From Acidobacteriota bacterium (lineage in GTDB: Bacteria; Acidobacteriota; Terriglobia; Acidiferrales; UBA7541), in contig JAKBLM010000021.1 of the NCBI GenBank assembly GCA_021832085.1, positions 1-61,621 on the forward strand: a DNA stretch of 61,621 nt. Direction: 5' to 3'. The position numbers and the translations under genes are program-made. The notes beneath the pieces were generated by a model. It saw only the letters and a program-made list of their open reading frames with translations. It was not told the DNA's origin and ran no database searches. The stretch's first letter is position 1; each line of letters starts with the position of its first letter. Below are positions 15,024-23,499 of this stretch, one piece after another.

Positions 15024-17330
15024 TCAGCGGCTGCTGTCGTCCGTCTTTTCCGTCGATTCGGTCTTTTCCGCGGTTTCGGGGGCGGGCGGCGGCCAAGCAG
15101 CCTCGGGGCGAATTTCGACGAGATCGGAAATCAAGGATGCCGCCCAGCGATAGACGTTGTGCTCCTTGACGAGGCGGCGCATTCGTTGCATGCGCGCCTG
15201 GCGTTCCTCGGGACTCATTTCGAGGGCCATGCGGATGGCTTCGGCGAGCTGGTCGGTATCGTAGGGGTTGACGAGGAGGGCGTCGCGAAGCTCGCGCGCG
15301 GCGCCGGTGAATCGGCTGAGGATCAGCACTCCCTGCTCATCGTCGCGCGCGGCCACAAACTCCTTGGCGACGAGGTTCATGCCGTCGTCGAGCGAGGTAA
15401 CCATGCACAAGTCGGCAGCCTTGTAGTAGGCGTCGATCTCCTCATGCGAGTGCTGCGAGCCGAGGAGGACGATGGGTTTCCAGCCGGATACGGCGAAGCG
15501 GTCGTTGATGCGGTCGGCCTCGGCTTTCACTTCGATCATGAGCTCTTGATAGCGCGGGATGTGAGTGCGGCTGGGCGGGGCGATTTGCACGAAAGTGAAC
15601 TGCTTGTAGTAGAGCGGGTATTTCTCGAGGAAGCGCTCGATGGCCCGGAAACGCTCGGGGATGCCTTTCGTGTAATCGACGCGGTCCACGCCAACGCCCA
15701 GGAAGAGCGCCTGGACGCCGAGGCTTTCGAGGAGCGGGGGGCGGTCGAGCTGGGCGAGCAGCGAGGGTCCCGCCGGGACGCCGGTGAAGGCAACGCTGAT
15801 GGGGTAGCGGCGGACGAGAGTGCGATGGCCGCCGCGGCTGACGGCGAAATGATCCCAATCGATCCGCGACTCGAGGGCGGCATCGACCGACTCGACGAAG
15901 TAGTTGCAGTGCGTTTGGATGTGGAAACCAATCAGGTCGGCCCCGAGAAGACCCTCGAGGAGTTCCCGCTGCCACGGGCAGATGCCGAAGGCTTGGGGAT
16001 TGGGCCAGGGGATGTGCCAAAAGATGGCGACGCGGGCGTCGGGTCGTTCCGATTTGATCAGGAGCGGGAGCAGGGCGAAGTGATAATCCTGGACGAGGAC
16101 GACGGGGCTTTCGGCCCGCTTCATTTCCTCGAGAGCGGCTTTCGCAAATTTCTGGTTGACCGATTTGTAGTATTCCCAGTCCGTGGTGCGGAAAAGCGGC
16201 CGGGCGTAAGCGATATGGCAGAGTGGCCATAGCCCCTCATTGGCGAAACCGAAGTAATAACCGTCTTCCTCCTCCGCAGACAACCAGACGCGGCGGAGGG
16301 TGTAACGCGGGTCGCGCGGCGGAACGCGCAGACGGTCGTTTGCGTCCACGGTTTCGCGGTCGGCGTCGCCGGAACCGTGAGCGATCCAGGTGCCATCGCA
16401 GGCCAGGAGAATGGGCTCGATCGCCGTGACGAGGCCGCTTGGGGGCACCACGACCTGGGGCGATTTGCCGCTGCGAACGTGGGAATAGGGCTCGCGATTG
16501 GAAATCACGAATAGCGGGCTGTCGCGAAGTTTGTTGCGGACGTGAATCCGGAGCCGCTCCGCCGTCCAGAGGGACTGCGCGGAGGCGCGCAAACGAGCCT
16601 CCTCTTCGGCGGTGGCGCGCGCGGCGGAGAGGGTCTTGGCAATACGCTCGACTTCCTTGGCAAGGGGCTGAAGGAGCCCATCTTGCGGGAGGGGCGAGGC
16701 CATGAGGGCGGCGCCTTTGTGCATCTCGTGGATCCATTGAGCCATGCGCGCAACCGGTTGCGCAAAGCCCCAGCGGATGAGGAGAAAGGTGATGAGGGCG
16801 ATGAGGAAGGCTTCGATCAGGAGGGCATCGATGGCGTTGCGCCAGTCACGGGAAGCAGTAGCGTCGATATAGCTGGCGTCGTAGAACAAGCAGGCCGCGC
16901 CAATGGTGGAGGGGCCCCGGTGAAGCGGGAGGGCATAGAGAAAAAGGGAATTCCGCCGCAAGGTGAGGAATTCGCTGCGGCCGGCGTTGCTGCTGATGGC
17001 GTGCACAACGACGGAGGGCGTATGGTTCAACTCCTGCGAGAGGCCTGAAGTGGCCGTAAGCAGATTGCCCTGATCGTCGTAAACCGCGATACCGAACAAT
17101 CCGGCGCGAGTCTCCACACGGGAGAGCAGGTTTTGGAGATCAGCGCTGCGCTGAGGGGCAAGCAGGAGCTCGACGTGATCCTGGACATACGGGCCAAGCG
17201 ACTCGGCGCGGTTCTCGATCTCGTGGAACAGGGCGCGGCGATCCGAGCGCGCCTCGAAGAGGGCGAAGAGAATACCCACCGCCGCGGTAACGGCGACGAG
17301 CAAAATCACCAATCGAAGGGTCAATCGCAT
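15024..17330 (-). CDS. otsA: Membrane-anchored trehalose-6-phosphate synthase with an N-terminal sensor-like module
   Basis: 768 residues against about 470 for ordinary OtsA. Residues 7-25 and about 168-186 are TMs flanking a periplasmic-looking segment (26-167; contains [13 protein letters not shown], typical of Cache/PAS-like sensors). Then a HAMP-like helix pair (187-245) leads into the GT20 catalytic domain from about 271: [72 protein letters not shown] and [11 protein letters not shown]. The reaction is UDP-glucose (or GDP-glucose) plus glucose-6-phosphate to trehalose-6-phosphate. No trehalose phosphatase gene is in the window. The acidic/basic C-terminal tail is dispensable-looking. 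Confidence 0.88.
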   Translation of the reverse strand: MRLTLRLVILLVAVTAAVGILFALFEARSDRRALFHEIENRAESLGPYVQDHVELLLAPQRSADLQNLLSRVETRAGLFGIAVYDDQGNLLTATSGLSQELNHTPSVVVHAISSNAGRSEFLTLRRNSLFLYALPLHRGPSTIGAACLFYDASYIDATASRDWRNAIDALLIEAFLIALITFLLIRWGFAQPVARMAQWIHEMHKGAALMASPLPQDGLLQPLAKEVERIAKTLSAARATAEEEARLRASAQSLWTAERLRIHVRNKLRDSPLFVISNREPYSHVRSGKSPQVVVPPSGLVTAIEPILLACDGTWIAHGSGDADRETVDANDRLRVPPRDPRYTLRRVWLSAEEEDGYYFGFANEGLWPLCHIAYARPLFRTTDWEYYKSVNQKFAKAALEEMKRAESPVVLVQDYHFALLPLLIKSERPDARVAIFWHIPWPNPQAFGICPWQRELLEGLLGADLIGFHIQTHCNYFVESVDAALESRIDWDHFAVSRGGHRTLVRRYPISVAFTGVPAGPSLLAQLDRPPLLESLGVQALFLGVGVDRVDYTKGIPERFRAIERFLEKYPLYYKQFTFVQIAPPSRTHIPRYQELMIEVKAEADRINDRFAVSGWKPIVLLGSQHSHEEIDAYYKAADLCMVTSLDDGMNLVAKEFVAARDDEQGVLILSRFTGAARELRDALLVNPYDTDQLAEAIRMALEMSPEERQARMQRMRRLVKEHNVYRWAASLISDLVEIRPEAAWPPPAPETAEKTESTEKTDDSSR

Positions 17331-18160
17331 TCCCTAAATTTTACCAGGGATTTTCGATGGGGTTCGACGCGGCCGACAGCATACCCACGACCACCCCCGC
17401 ATTCACCTGCCGGCCAGACTACCCGTCGATGTCAAGATTCTGATCAAAGACGTGGATACGCCTCCCGACGCAGGAGAGCTTTACGCCGCAAGCAAATCCA
17501 AGGCGTGTCGATGTTTCGGATTGCCTCCGGGCAACGCCTTGCACCAAGACTGTCGCCGGGCCTGGAGGAGTTGCCCGGGCGCTTAGCGCGCTATTCCACG
17601 TTGAATTTTCTGAAGGCGTAATATTTTGGGAAATCCATCGCAAGCGTGTAGACTGCGGAAAACGCAAGAACCCCAAGAACCTCCGGTCGTCCGGGAGCAG
17701 TCGAATGCGCTCCGGTCCGAGGTTTTGCCTGTTTACAAAAATGTCCGCGGTGGCGGAGATAAAAAAACGGGGCGAGTTAAGCCCTTTACAATGATGATGG
17801 AACGGGCGGATTTGAGCCACCGGCTTCCTGGTCCCGAGCCAAGGGGAGGCCGCCTTGGAAGTCCTCTTGCATAAAGCCTCCCATGCAATAGTTTGCAAGT
17901 TGCCGCTGACGATTGTTGCCGAGTGCAAAAGGCAGCATGTTCTTCTGCCTCTCAAGACCTCTGGCATGCGGTGATTTCCTTCACGACCAGCGAGCTAATC
18001 CGCTCAATATTCCTGGACTATAAGCCATACGCAATTAAGAACAAGCTGCGGCCGAATCCGAGAAACCCACCAACGGCGTCCCCCGGTTCACGCTGCCGTG
18101 ATTATTCCCTGTAGCCGGCAGCCTTGCCCCTCCACGAGTTTCGGTGGGAGGGGAACAGTT
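17331..18160. other. Long intergenic region without a convincing gene
   Basis: About 830 bp with only short open frames that lack ribosome-binding sites and protein-like composition. It contains a tRNA-Pro-like remnant (17798-17875). The stretch around 17610-17780 is less GC-rich than its surroundings. No terminator with a T-run was seen. Confidence 0.6.
17798..17875 (-). pseudogene. tRNA-Pro(CGG)-like element with intact anticodon and T arms but broken acceptor (right copy)
   Basis: On the minus strand a D-arm-like GAGG/CCTC pair (17866-17863 with 17849-17846) precedes a 5-bp anticodon stem (CTTGG/CCAGG) with loop CTCGGGA, giving anticodon CGG with U33. A 5-nt variable loop and a 5-bp T-stem (GGTGG/CCGCC) with loop CTCAAAT follow. 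The last seven bases (CGTTCCA) find no partner in the expected 5' strand, the D-loop is 13 nt and two bases separate D and anticodon stems. It looks like a decayed tRNA-Pro or a 3'-half left at an integration site. Confidence 0.4.
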
Positions 18161-18191
18161 TTGACTTGACTAGTTATGAGCATATGCTCAT
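18161..18191 (+). promoter_or_regulatory. Promoter with a perfect 16-bp palindrome upstream of the DUF134 gene
   Basis: TTGACT (18161-18166) and TATGCT (18183-18188) are spaced by 16 bp. The perfect palindrome ATGAGCATATGCTCAT (18176-18191) covers the -10 element and ends 22 bp before the DUF134 start. It is a strong candidate operator, probably for the DUF134 protein itself. Confidence 0.65.
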
Positions 18192-18212
18192 GATCAGAAC
18201 AGAGATCTTCGA

Positions 18213-18758
18213 ATGCCCCGACCACTTTGCTGCCGAAGGGTGCAGGGCGAGCCGCCCAGCACCTTTTTCAAACCTCAGGGAATCCCCCTGACCGGACTGG
18301 AAACCGTCGTTTTGACGGTGGATGAATTCGAAGCCGTCCGGCTGGCCGACCTCGAGGGCCTCTACCAGGAGGAGGCCGCACAACGGATGGGCATTTCGCG
18401 GCCCACCTTCGGCCGGGTGGTCGAGTCGGCACACAGGAAGATTGCCGAAGCGCTGGTGAAAGGCAAAGCGCTGGAAATTCGAGGGGGAGAGATTGAAATG
18501 GTCAACGAAAGAGAGTTTCTGTGCGGGGACTGCCAGCATCGCTGGCAAGTTCCCTTCGGCACCGGGAGACCGGAAGCTTGTCCCCAGTGCCAGAGCCGGA
18601 ATATTCATCGCGCTCCGGAAGAGCGCGGTCAAGGTAGGCGGGGAGGCTGCGGAGCAGGGGGCCGCGGACAGGGCCGTGGGCGTGGCCGCGGCATGCGGCG
18701 TGGTTGGGGACATCAGGGCGGCGGAGTGGGACCCAATCGTCCAGGAGGAAACGCATGA
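18213..18758 (+). CDS. DUF134 (UPF0251) predicted DNA-binding protein
   Basis: 181 residues. The N-terminus MPRPLCCRRV and the segment LTVDEFEAVRLADLEGLYQEEAA-QRMGISRPTFGRVVESAHRKIAEAL (helix-turn-helix of sigma-70 region 4 type, about residues 35-80) are diagnostic of DUF134. Residues about 103-130 form a zinc-ribbon-like CGDCQHRW...CPQCQSRN. The tail is Gly/Arg-rich. DUF134 proteins are typically encoded next to NifX/NifB-like dinitrogenase cofactor proteins, exactly as here: the next gene overlaps by 4 bp. A perfect palindrome in its promoter suggests autoregulation. Confidence 0.9.
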   Translation: MPRPLCCRRVQGEPPSTFFKPQGIPLTGLETVVLTVDEFEAVRLADLEGLYQEEAAQRMGISRPTFGRVVESAHRKIAEALVKGKALEIRGGEIEMVNEREFLCGDCQHRWQVPFGTGRPEACPQCQSRNIHRAPEERGQGRRGGCGAGGRGQGRGRGRGMRRGWGHQGGGVGPNRPGGNA

Positions 18759-19165
18759 AAATCGCAATCCCGTCACCGGATGGCAGTAAGGTGTCCCCGC
18801 ATTTTGGCCGCAGCTCGCATTTCCTGGTCTTCGACGTGGAGGAAGGGAGGGTCGTCGGCAGGCAGCTCCGGGACAACCCGTTCGCCGGCCACGACGGCGC
18901 GCATTGCCATGGCGAAGGCGGCCATGGCGGCGAGGCAGCGGGCCACGGGTCGATCGTCAACACGCTGCGTGACTGCAACGCGGTTTTGTGCTACGGAATG
19001 GGTAACGGAGCAGCCGACGCGCTGACGCGGTTCGGCATCCAGCCCTACCTGCTCGGCAAACGATGCACGACCGACGACGCTGTCGCCCTGTTCCTCGAGG
19101 GGAAATTGGCCCAGCTGAAACAGGGATTCTGCCATTGCCACGGTGAAGGACATGCCGGTTCGTGA
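18755..19165 (+). CDS. NifX/NifB-type dinitrogenase iron-molybdenum cofactor-binding domain protein
   Basis: 136 residues from ATG 18755, preceded by AGGAGG. It begins MKIAIPSPDGSKVSPHFGRS and has FLVFDVEEGRVV, the typical ribonuclease-H-like fold of the NafY/NifX family. Two His/Cys-rich inserts (HDGAHCHGEGGHGG near 46-60 and CHCHGEGHAGS at the C-terminus) suggest metal binding. The CNAVLCYGMGNGAADAL segment is the conserved central motif. No nif genes occur nearby, so a general metal-cluster carrier role is more likely than nitrogen fixation. Translationally coupled to DUF134. Confidence 0.88.
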   Translation: MKIAIPSPDGSKVSPHFGRSSHFLVFDVEEGRVVGRQLRDNPFAGHDGAHCHGEGGHGGEAAGHGSIVNTLRDCNAVLCYGMGNGAADALTRFGIQPYLLGKRCTTDDAVALFLEGKLAQLKQGFCHCHGEGHAGS

Positions 19166-19223
19166 ATAACGTAACACTTCTTCGGCATTTTCTGAGAACG
19201 CCAGGGAGAAAAGGAGAGATGCC

Positions 19224-19661
19224 GTGAAGAGATTGAAGCTTTGGGGAATCGCACTGTCTGTGCTGTTGCTGGCCGGCGCCCCGGCGGCGTTTGGCCAGCA
19301 GGGCATGGGCCAGGGCAGGCAAGGGCCGCGGTATTACAACCCCGCCACCGAGACCACGGTAAAGGGTACGGTCGAACAGGTGCGGCAGGTGAACGGCGGG
19401 AGGGGTTGGTGGACCGGGACGCACCTGACGCTAAAGACCGCGAAGGAAACGCTCGACGTGCACATCGGGCCATCGTGGTTTTTGGCCGAGAAGAAATTCA
19501 GTTTCGCAAAAGGCGACCAGATCGAGGTCACCGGGTCGAAGATCAAATACCAGGGCGCGGACGCGCTCATCGCCCGCGAGGTGAAGAAGGGAAAGCAGGT
19601 GCTGGTGCTGCGCAATGCCCAAGGCATTCCCGAATGGTCAGGAGGCAGGCGCCGCTATTAG
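19224..19661 (+). CDS. Small secreted OB-fold-like protein
   Basis: 145 residues with a signal peptide (MKRLKLWGIALSVLLLAGAP, cleavage near AFGQ-Q). The mature part, VKGTVEQVRQVNGGRGWW, then LTLKTAKETLDVHIGP, FLAEKKFSFAKGDQIEVTGSKI and ALIAREVKKGKQVLVLRN, reads as a five-stranded OB-fold of the kind found in small periplasmic proteins. It follows the NifX-like gene by 58 bp with a GAAAAGGAGAG ribosome-binding site. Its function is not known; the neighbourhood suggests a metal or redox link. Confidence 0.75.
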   Translation: MKRLKLWGIALSVLLLAGAPAAFGQQGMGQGRQGPRYYNPATETTVKGTVEQVRQVNGGRGWWTGTHLTLKTAKETLDVHIGPSWFLAEKKFSFAKGDQIEVTGSKIKYQGADALIAREVKKGKQVLVLRNAQGIPEWSGGRRRY

Positions 19662-19740
19662 CGCCAACCTTGAGCCTCGGACTGCCCGTTTTTCCAATCG
19701 AAAGCGTTCCCAAGCAGTCGCATGATTCCGCCGTGTGGGT

Positions 19741-19776
19741 CCCGCTTCGCCGGCCAATAGCGCCAGCGGAGCGGGG
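19741..19776. terminator. Hairpin between converging genes
   Basis: CCCGCTTCGC (19741-19750) pairs with GCGGAGCGGG (19767-19776) with one G-T wobble, between the OB-fold gene (+) and the rhomboid gene (-). No clear T-run follows on either side, so it is a possible bidirectional stem-loop terminator only. Confidence 0.4.
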
Positions 19777-19797
19777 CTTACCAGCCGCACCGGCGCA

Positions 19798-20484
19798 CTA
19801 CGTCGGATACCAGGCGATGCGTTTGCGCACCGGCACGGCAATGAGCGCTCCCAGCAGAAAACCGCCCACATGGGCCCAGAATGCCGTACCGCCGGCTTCG
19901 GGTGCCCCAAGCGAGGCGATGCCGCTCACAAACTGGATCAGGAACCAATAGCCGATCATCAGGATGGCTGGCAGCCGCCAAAAAACGAAGAAAAAGAGCA
20001 GCGGCACCAGGGTGAGCACCTTCGACCGGGGATAGAGGATCAGGTACGCTCCCATCACGCCGCTGATCGCGCCGCTCGCGCCAATTGTCGGAATCGTCGA
20101 ACCCCAGGAAGACAGTGTCTGCGTCACGCCGCCCGCCAGCCCGCAGAGCAGATAGAAGAACATATAGCTGCCCGAGCCGAGCGCGTCTTCCACCGCTCCG
20201 CCGAACACCCAGAGAAACCACATATTGCCCAGGATGTGCAGCCAGCCGCCGTGAATGAACATGCTGCTGAACATCGGCAACACCAGGCTCATCAGCGGAA
20301 CGTGATGGCCGGCCAAGGCCAGGCTGTAGCGCGCCGGCACCAGCCCGAACTTCAAAAAGAACGCTTCCAGGCCGTGAGGGTCGAGCGAAAGCTCGTGGAC
20401 GAAAACGGCGAAATTCGCGGCGATCAGCAGGATGGTGATTCCCGGCACGCCGCGCCGGCCAAGTAGCACTTTGAGCGGGATCAT
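19798..20484 (-). CDS. Rhomboid-family intramembrane serine protease
   Basis: 228 residues, six TMs. The catalytic pair is visible: S137 in IGASGAISG and H205 in FWAHVGGF. The oxyanion-side motif H78-GGW-LH83-ILGN87-MWFLW is conserved. It cleaves membrane proteins within the bilayer; substrates are not evident. The four C-terminal bp overlap between this start and the end of the PfkB gene (20481-20484) indicates co-transcription and coupling. Confidence 0.92.
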   Translation of the reverse strand: MIPLKVLLGRRGVPGITILLIAANFAVFVHELSLDPHGLEAFFLKFGLVPARYSLALAGHHVPLMSLVLPMFSSMFIHGGWLHILGNMWFLWVFGGAVEDALGSGSYMFFYLLCGLAGGVTQTLSSWGSTIPTIGASGAISGVMGAYLILYPRSKVLTLVPLLFFFVFWRLPAILMIGYWFLIQFVSGIASLGAPEAGGTAFWAHVGGFLLGALIAVPVRKRIAWYPT

Positions 20485-21455
20485 GGCTTTCTCGCCGCCG
20501 CATGCCCGCGTGGGCCGACTTCATAGGCCGATTCGCGCCGGTGAGCTGCCTCGGCGAAGCGCAGGATCTCCTCAACCGGGGATATGCCGCCGCGAGCGCC
20601 GATGCGCGTGCAGTTGAGTCCGGCAGCGGCAGAAGCGAACTCGAGGCAACGGTCGGTCTGCCAGCCGGCCAGAATTCCATAAATGTAGCCGGCGTGGAAG
20701 ATGTCGCCTGCACCGGTGGTATCGACCGCATCGACGAGAAACGCGGGGGCGTAGTGGAAGCGCGCGCCATCCCAGGCCAGCGCGCCTCGTTCACCGAGCG
20801 TCACCGCGGTCAGCCGGCAGCCGAAGTCGCGCGCCAGCATCGGCAACGCCCGTAAGGGGTCTGCCTCGCCCAGGAGCCGGGCGGGGAACTCTTCCGAGGC
20901 AAGCACGTAGTCGGCCGACTCGAGCAGCCCCTCGACGCCCGAATACAGATTGTCGACGTCCGCAACCACCGGGATTTGGGCTGCCCGGGCCCAGCGTGCC
21001 GCCTGCGCCGCGGCAGGGGCATCGTGCCCGTCCACCAGTAGCAGCCTCGCCCGCTCCACCCATCGCCGGTCCAGATGCTCGGGCCGTATCGTCAGCTTCG
21101 GATCGCGTCCCCATAGAATCGTTCGCTCCCCCGTGGGCTCATCGACCAGGACGAAAGCAAACTGGCTCCGTGCCCCCCGTGCCACCAGCCAGTGCGCCTC
21201 CACGCCCTCCTTGTCCAGCTCCCGCCGCTGAAACTGTCCGGCGTCGTCGTCGCCGACGCTGCCGACGTAGCGGGCGCTCAAACCCCAGCGCCGGCAAGCG
21301 ACCACGGCGCTAGCCACTTGCCCACCCGCACACCGCTCCACCGAAAGCACCTTCGTCTTCGAATTGAAAGCAGGGAAATGCGGCAGTCGAATGACCGTGT
21401 CGGTCGCGTTCAGCCCAACCCCTGCCACGTCGACAATCGCAAGATCATTGGCCAT
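20481..21455 (-). CDS. PfkB-family carbohydrate kinase
   Basis: 324 residues from ATG 21455 (an alternative ATG lies at 21467). The N-terminal glycine-rich signature is RCAGGQVASAVVACRRWG. The second PfkB signature DAVDTTGAGDIFHAGYIYG places the catalytic base at D251. The family phosphorylates sugars or nucleosides (ribokinase, fructokinase, adenosine kinase). Specific substrate cannot be read from the sequence. It overlaps the rhomboid gene by 4 bp and is divergent from recO. Confidence 0.88.
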   Translation of the reverse strand: MANDLAIVDVAGVGLNATDTVIRLPHFPAFNSKTKVLSVERCAGGQVASAVVACRRWGLSARYVGSVGDDDAGQFQRRELDKEGVEAHWLVARGARSQFAFVLVDEPTGERTILWGRDPKLTIRPEHLDRRWVERARLLLVDGHDAPAAAQAARWARAAQIPVVADVDNLYSGVEGLLESADYVLASEEFPARLLGEADPLRALPMLARDFGCRLTAVTLGERGALAWDGARFHYAPAFLVDAVDTTGAGDIFHAGYIYGILAGWQTDRCLEFASAAAGLNCTRIGARGGISPVEEILRFAEAAHRRESAYEVGPRGHAAARKP

Positions 21456-21814
21456 CAGGCCCACCATTAAACGATAGCTTCGGGAATTTGCAAACACGCG
21501 GAGGCCGACTATTCGCTGGAAAGACAAGGGGGCAGGGGAGTGATTCGCCCGGAAAGAAGGGAGTCTGATAATGTATTTATTACCGGCAGCTAAGTTTACA
21601 TAATCCGCGGCGGGTTGCAACTCGTGCTTTCCCACGAAGATCCGCAAGGGCCTTTTGGAACCGCCTGGAAAGTCTGGCGGCGTCGTTTTTCCAAACAGGC
21701 TTCCGGAAAGGTAAGCTGCAGCCGCGCGTCCTTTTGGCGCTCAGGTTTGCTTCACCGATGTTGGTGTGCTAAGTAGTGCTGGATTGCGCGCCCAGTTTTT
21801 TTGCGCGCCCACCA
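21456..21814. other. Divergent intergenic region between the PfkB gene and recO
   Basis: About 360 bp. An AT-rich patch around 21565-21605 (contains GATAATGTATTTATTAC and AAGTTTACATAAT) probably carries divergent promoters. No open frame of note. Confidence 0.5.
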
Positions 21815-22552
21815 ATGCCAGTCCGCGAATCGGAGGCCATCATTCTGCGCACATACCCGCTCGGCGAAGGCGATCGCCTGGTCAGTTTTCTGAGTCGGGC
21901 GGAGGGAAGGGTCCGTGGAGTGGCGCGGGGCGCGCGAAAGCCCAAGAGCCGGTTCGGCGCTTCGCTCGAGCCGCTTTCGCACGTCCGCATCTGGTTTTAC
22001 GAGCGGGAAACGCGCCAATTGGTAAGAATCAGCCAGTGTGAGCTGATTGAGTCGTTTTTGGAGGCCCAGCGGTCCTATAATGCCAACGTTGCTTTCGGTC
22101 TGATCGCGGAGATCAGCGAGGCGGTGCTGCCCGAGCGGGAGCCTTCCGATCCGGCGTTTCGCCTGCTGCTGGCCACTTGCAGGGCGATCCAGTCGCGCGG
22201 TTCGATTGCATTGCCGATCGGCTATTTCACGCTATGGACCGTGCGGCTGGGCGGGTGGCTTCCCTCGCTTGACCACTGCGCGGCATGCGGCCGCGACCTT
22301 GCCGGCCAGCCGGGCTGGGCTAACACGGAGGGTTCCGGCGTTTTCTGCCGCCAGTGCCGGCCGCCCGGGTCGCGCCCCTTTTCGGCCGAGGCACTGGCAA
22401 CGGCACGGACCATGCTTCGAGGATCACTTGAAAAGCTGGCGGCGGCCGGCACCCGCGTGCCGGACGAACTGACGAATTACTGGATGGATTTGATCGAGCA
22501 GCATATCGAGAGAAAGCTCACCGTGCGCTCGATGCTGGAATTGGCACCCTAA
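21815..22552 (+). CDS. recO: DNA repair protein RecO
   Basis: 245 residues from ATG 21815, which gives the canonical start [20 protein letters not shown]; 13 additional in-frame residues upstream look non-native. The N-terminal OB domain is followed by a helical domain with a C-x2-C...C-x2-C zinc motif (CAAC and CRQC near residues 163 and 188). RecO loads RecA on SSB-coated DNA in the RecFOR pathway. The stop overlaps the glyQ start by 1 bp. Confidence 0.92.
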   Translation: MPVRESEAIILRTYPLGEGDRLVSFLSRAEGRVRGVARGARKPKSRFGASLEPLSHVRIWFYERETRQLVRISQCELIESFLEAQRSYNANVAFGLIAEISEAVLPEREPSDPAFRLLLATCRAIQSRGSIALPIGYFTLWTVRLGGWLPSLDHCAACGRDLAGQPGWANTEGSGVFCRQCRPPGSRPFSAEALATARTMLRGSLEKLAAAGTRVPDELTNYWMDLIEQHIERKLTVRSMLELAP

Positions 22553-23499
22553 TGAAGAAAAACGTGAAGAGACCACCAAAAAGGAAAGGACTCACCTTCC
22601 AGCAGCTCATTTTCGACCTCCAGAAATACTGGAGCGATCAGGGCTGCATTCTTCAACAACCGTACGACGTCGAGGTCGGTGCGGGCACGATGCATCCCGA
22701 GACCTTCCTGCGCGTGCTCGGTCAGGAGCCTTACCAGGTCGCGTACGTTCAGCCCTCGCGCAGGCCCACCGACGGCCGGTACGGGGAAAACCCGAACCGG
22801 CTCTACAAACACACCCAACTTCAAGTGATACTTAAACCAATTCCGGACGCCGTACAGGATATCTATCTCCGCAGCCTTGCCGCGATTGGCATCGATCTGC
22901 GCCGCCACGACATCCGCTTCGAGGAAGACAACTGGGAAGCACCGACGCTCGGTGCGTGGGGGATCGGCTGGCAGGTGCTGCTCGACGGCCTGGAAATTAC
23001 CCAGTTCACCTACTTCCAGCAATGCGGCGGACTCGACCTCGACCCACCCTCGGTTGAGCTGACTTATGGGCTGGAACGGATCGCTTCCTTTCTTCAGGAG
23101 GTACCGAGCATCTTCGAATTGCGCTGGTCGGACAAGGTCAGTTACGGGCAGGTACGGCTCATGGAGGAGCAGCAGTTTTCGGCTTACAGCTTCGAGGCGG
23201 CCGACGCCGCTACGGCGCGAAAGATTTTTGAGATGTACGAAAGGGAAGCGATGGACCTGCTCGACCAGTTTCCCGAACTCGAGGAGAGCGAGAGGGAACG
23301 TTTCCCGGTGCTCGCGGCCTACGACCTGGCGCTCAAGTGTTCCCACCTCTTCAATGTGCTCGATTCGCGGCGGGCCATCTCGACCACCGAGCGGGCGGCG
23401 ATGATCGGCCGCGTTCGGGCGATCGCTTGCCGCGTAGCCGAGACCTACCTCGCGCAGCGCGGTCAGCTACCGGTGGCCGCCGGGCAGGAGCGGCGATGA
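22552..23499 (+). CDS. glyQ: Glycyl-tRNA synthetase alpha subunit
   Basis: 315 residues of the heterotetrameric bacterial GlyRS type. [60 protein letters not shown] and [22 protein letters not shown] are class II catalytic motifs of GlyQ. The first ~10 residues are a Lys-rich extension. The reaction is ATP-dependent glycine charging of tRNA-Gly. It starts within the recO stop codon and overlaps glyS by 4 bp. Confidence 0.97.
   Translation: MKKNVKRPPKRKGLTFQQLIFDLQKYWSDQGCILQQPYDVEVGAGTMHPETFLRVLGQEPYQVAYVQPSRRPTDGRYGENPNRLYKHTQLQVILKPIPDAVQDIYLRSLAAIGIDLRRHDIRFEEDNWEAPTLGAWGIGWQVLLDGLEITQFTYFQQCGGLDLDPPSVELTYGLERIASFLQEVPSIFELRWSDKVSYGQVRLMEEQQFSAYSFEAADAATARKIFEMYEREAMDLLDQFPELEESERERFPVLAAYDLALKCSHLFNVLDSRRAISTTERAAMIGRVRAIACRVAETYLAQRGQLPVAAGQERR

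Noticed and set aside
17419..17967. 182-codon minus-strand open frame in the otsA-DUF134 spacer
   Set aside because: Overlaps the tRNA-like remnant, lacks a ribosome-binding site, low-complexity composition.
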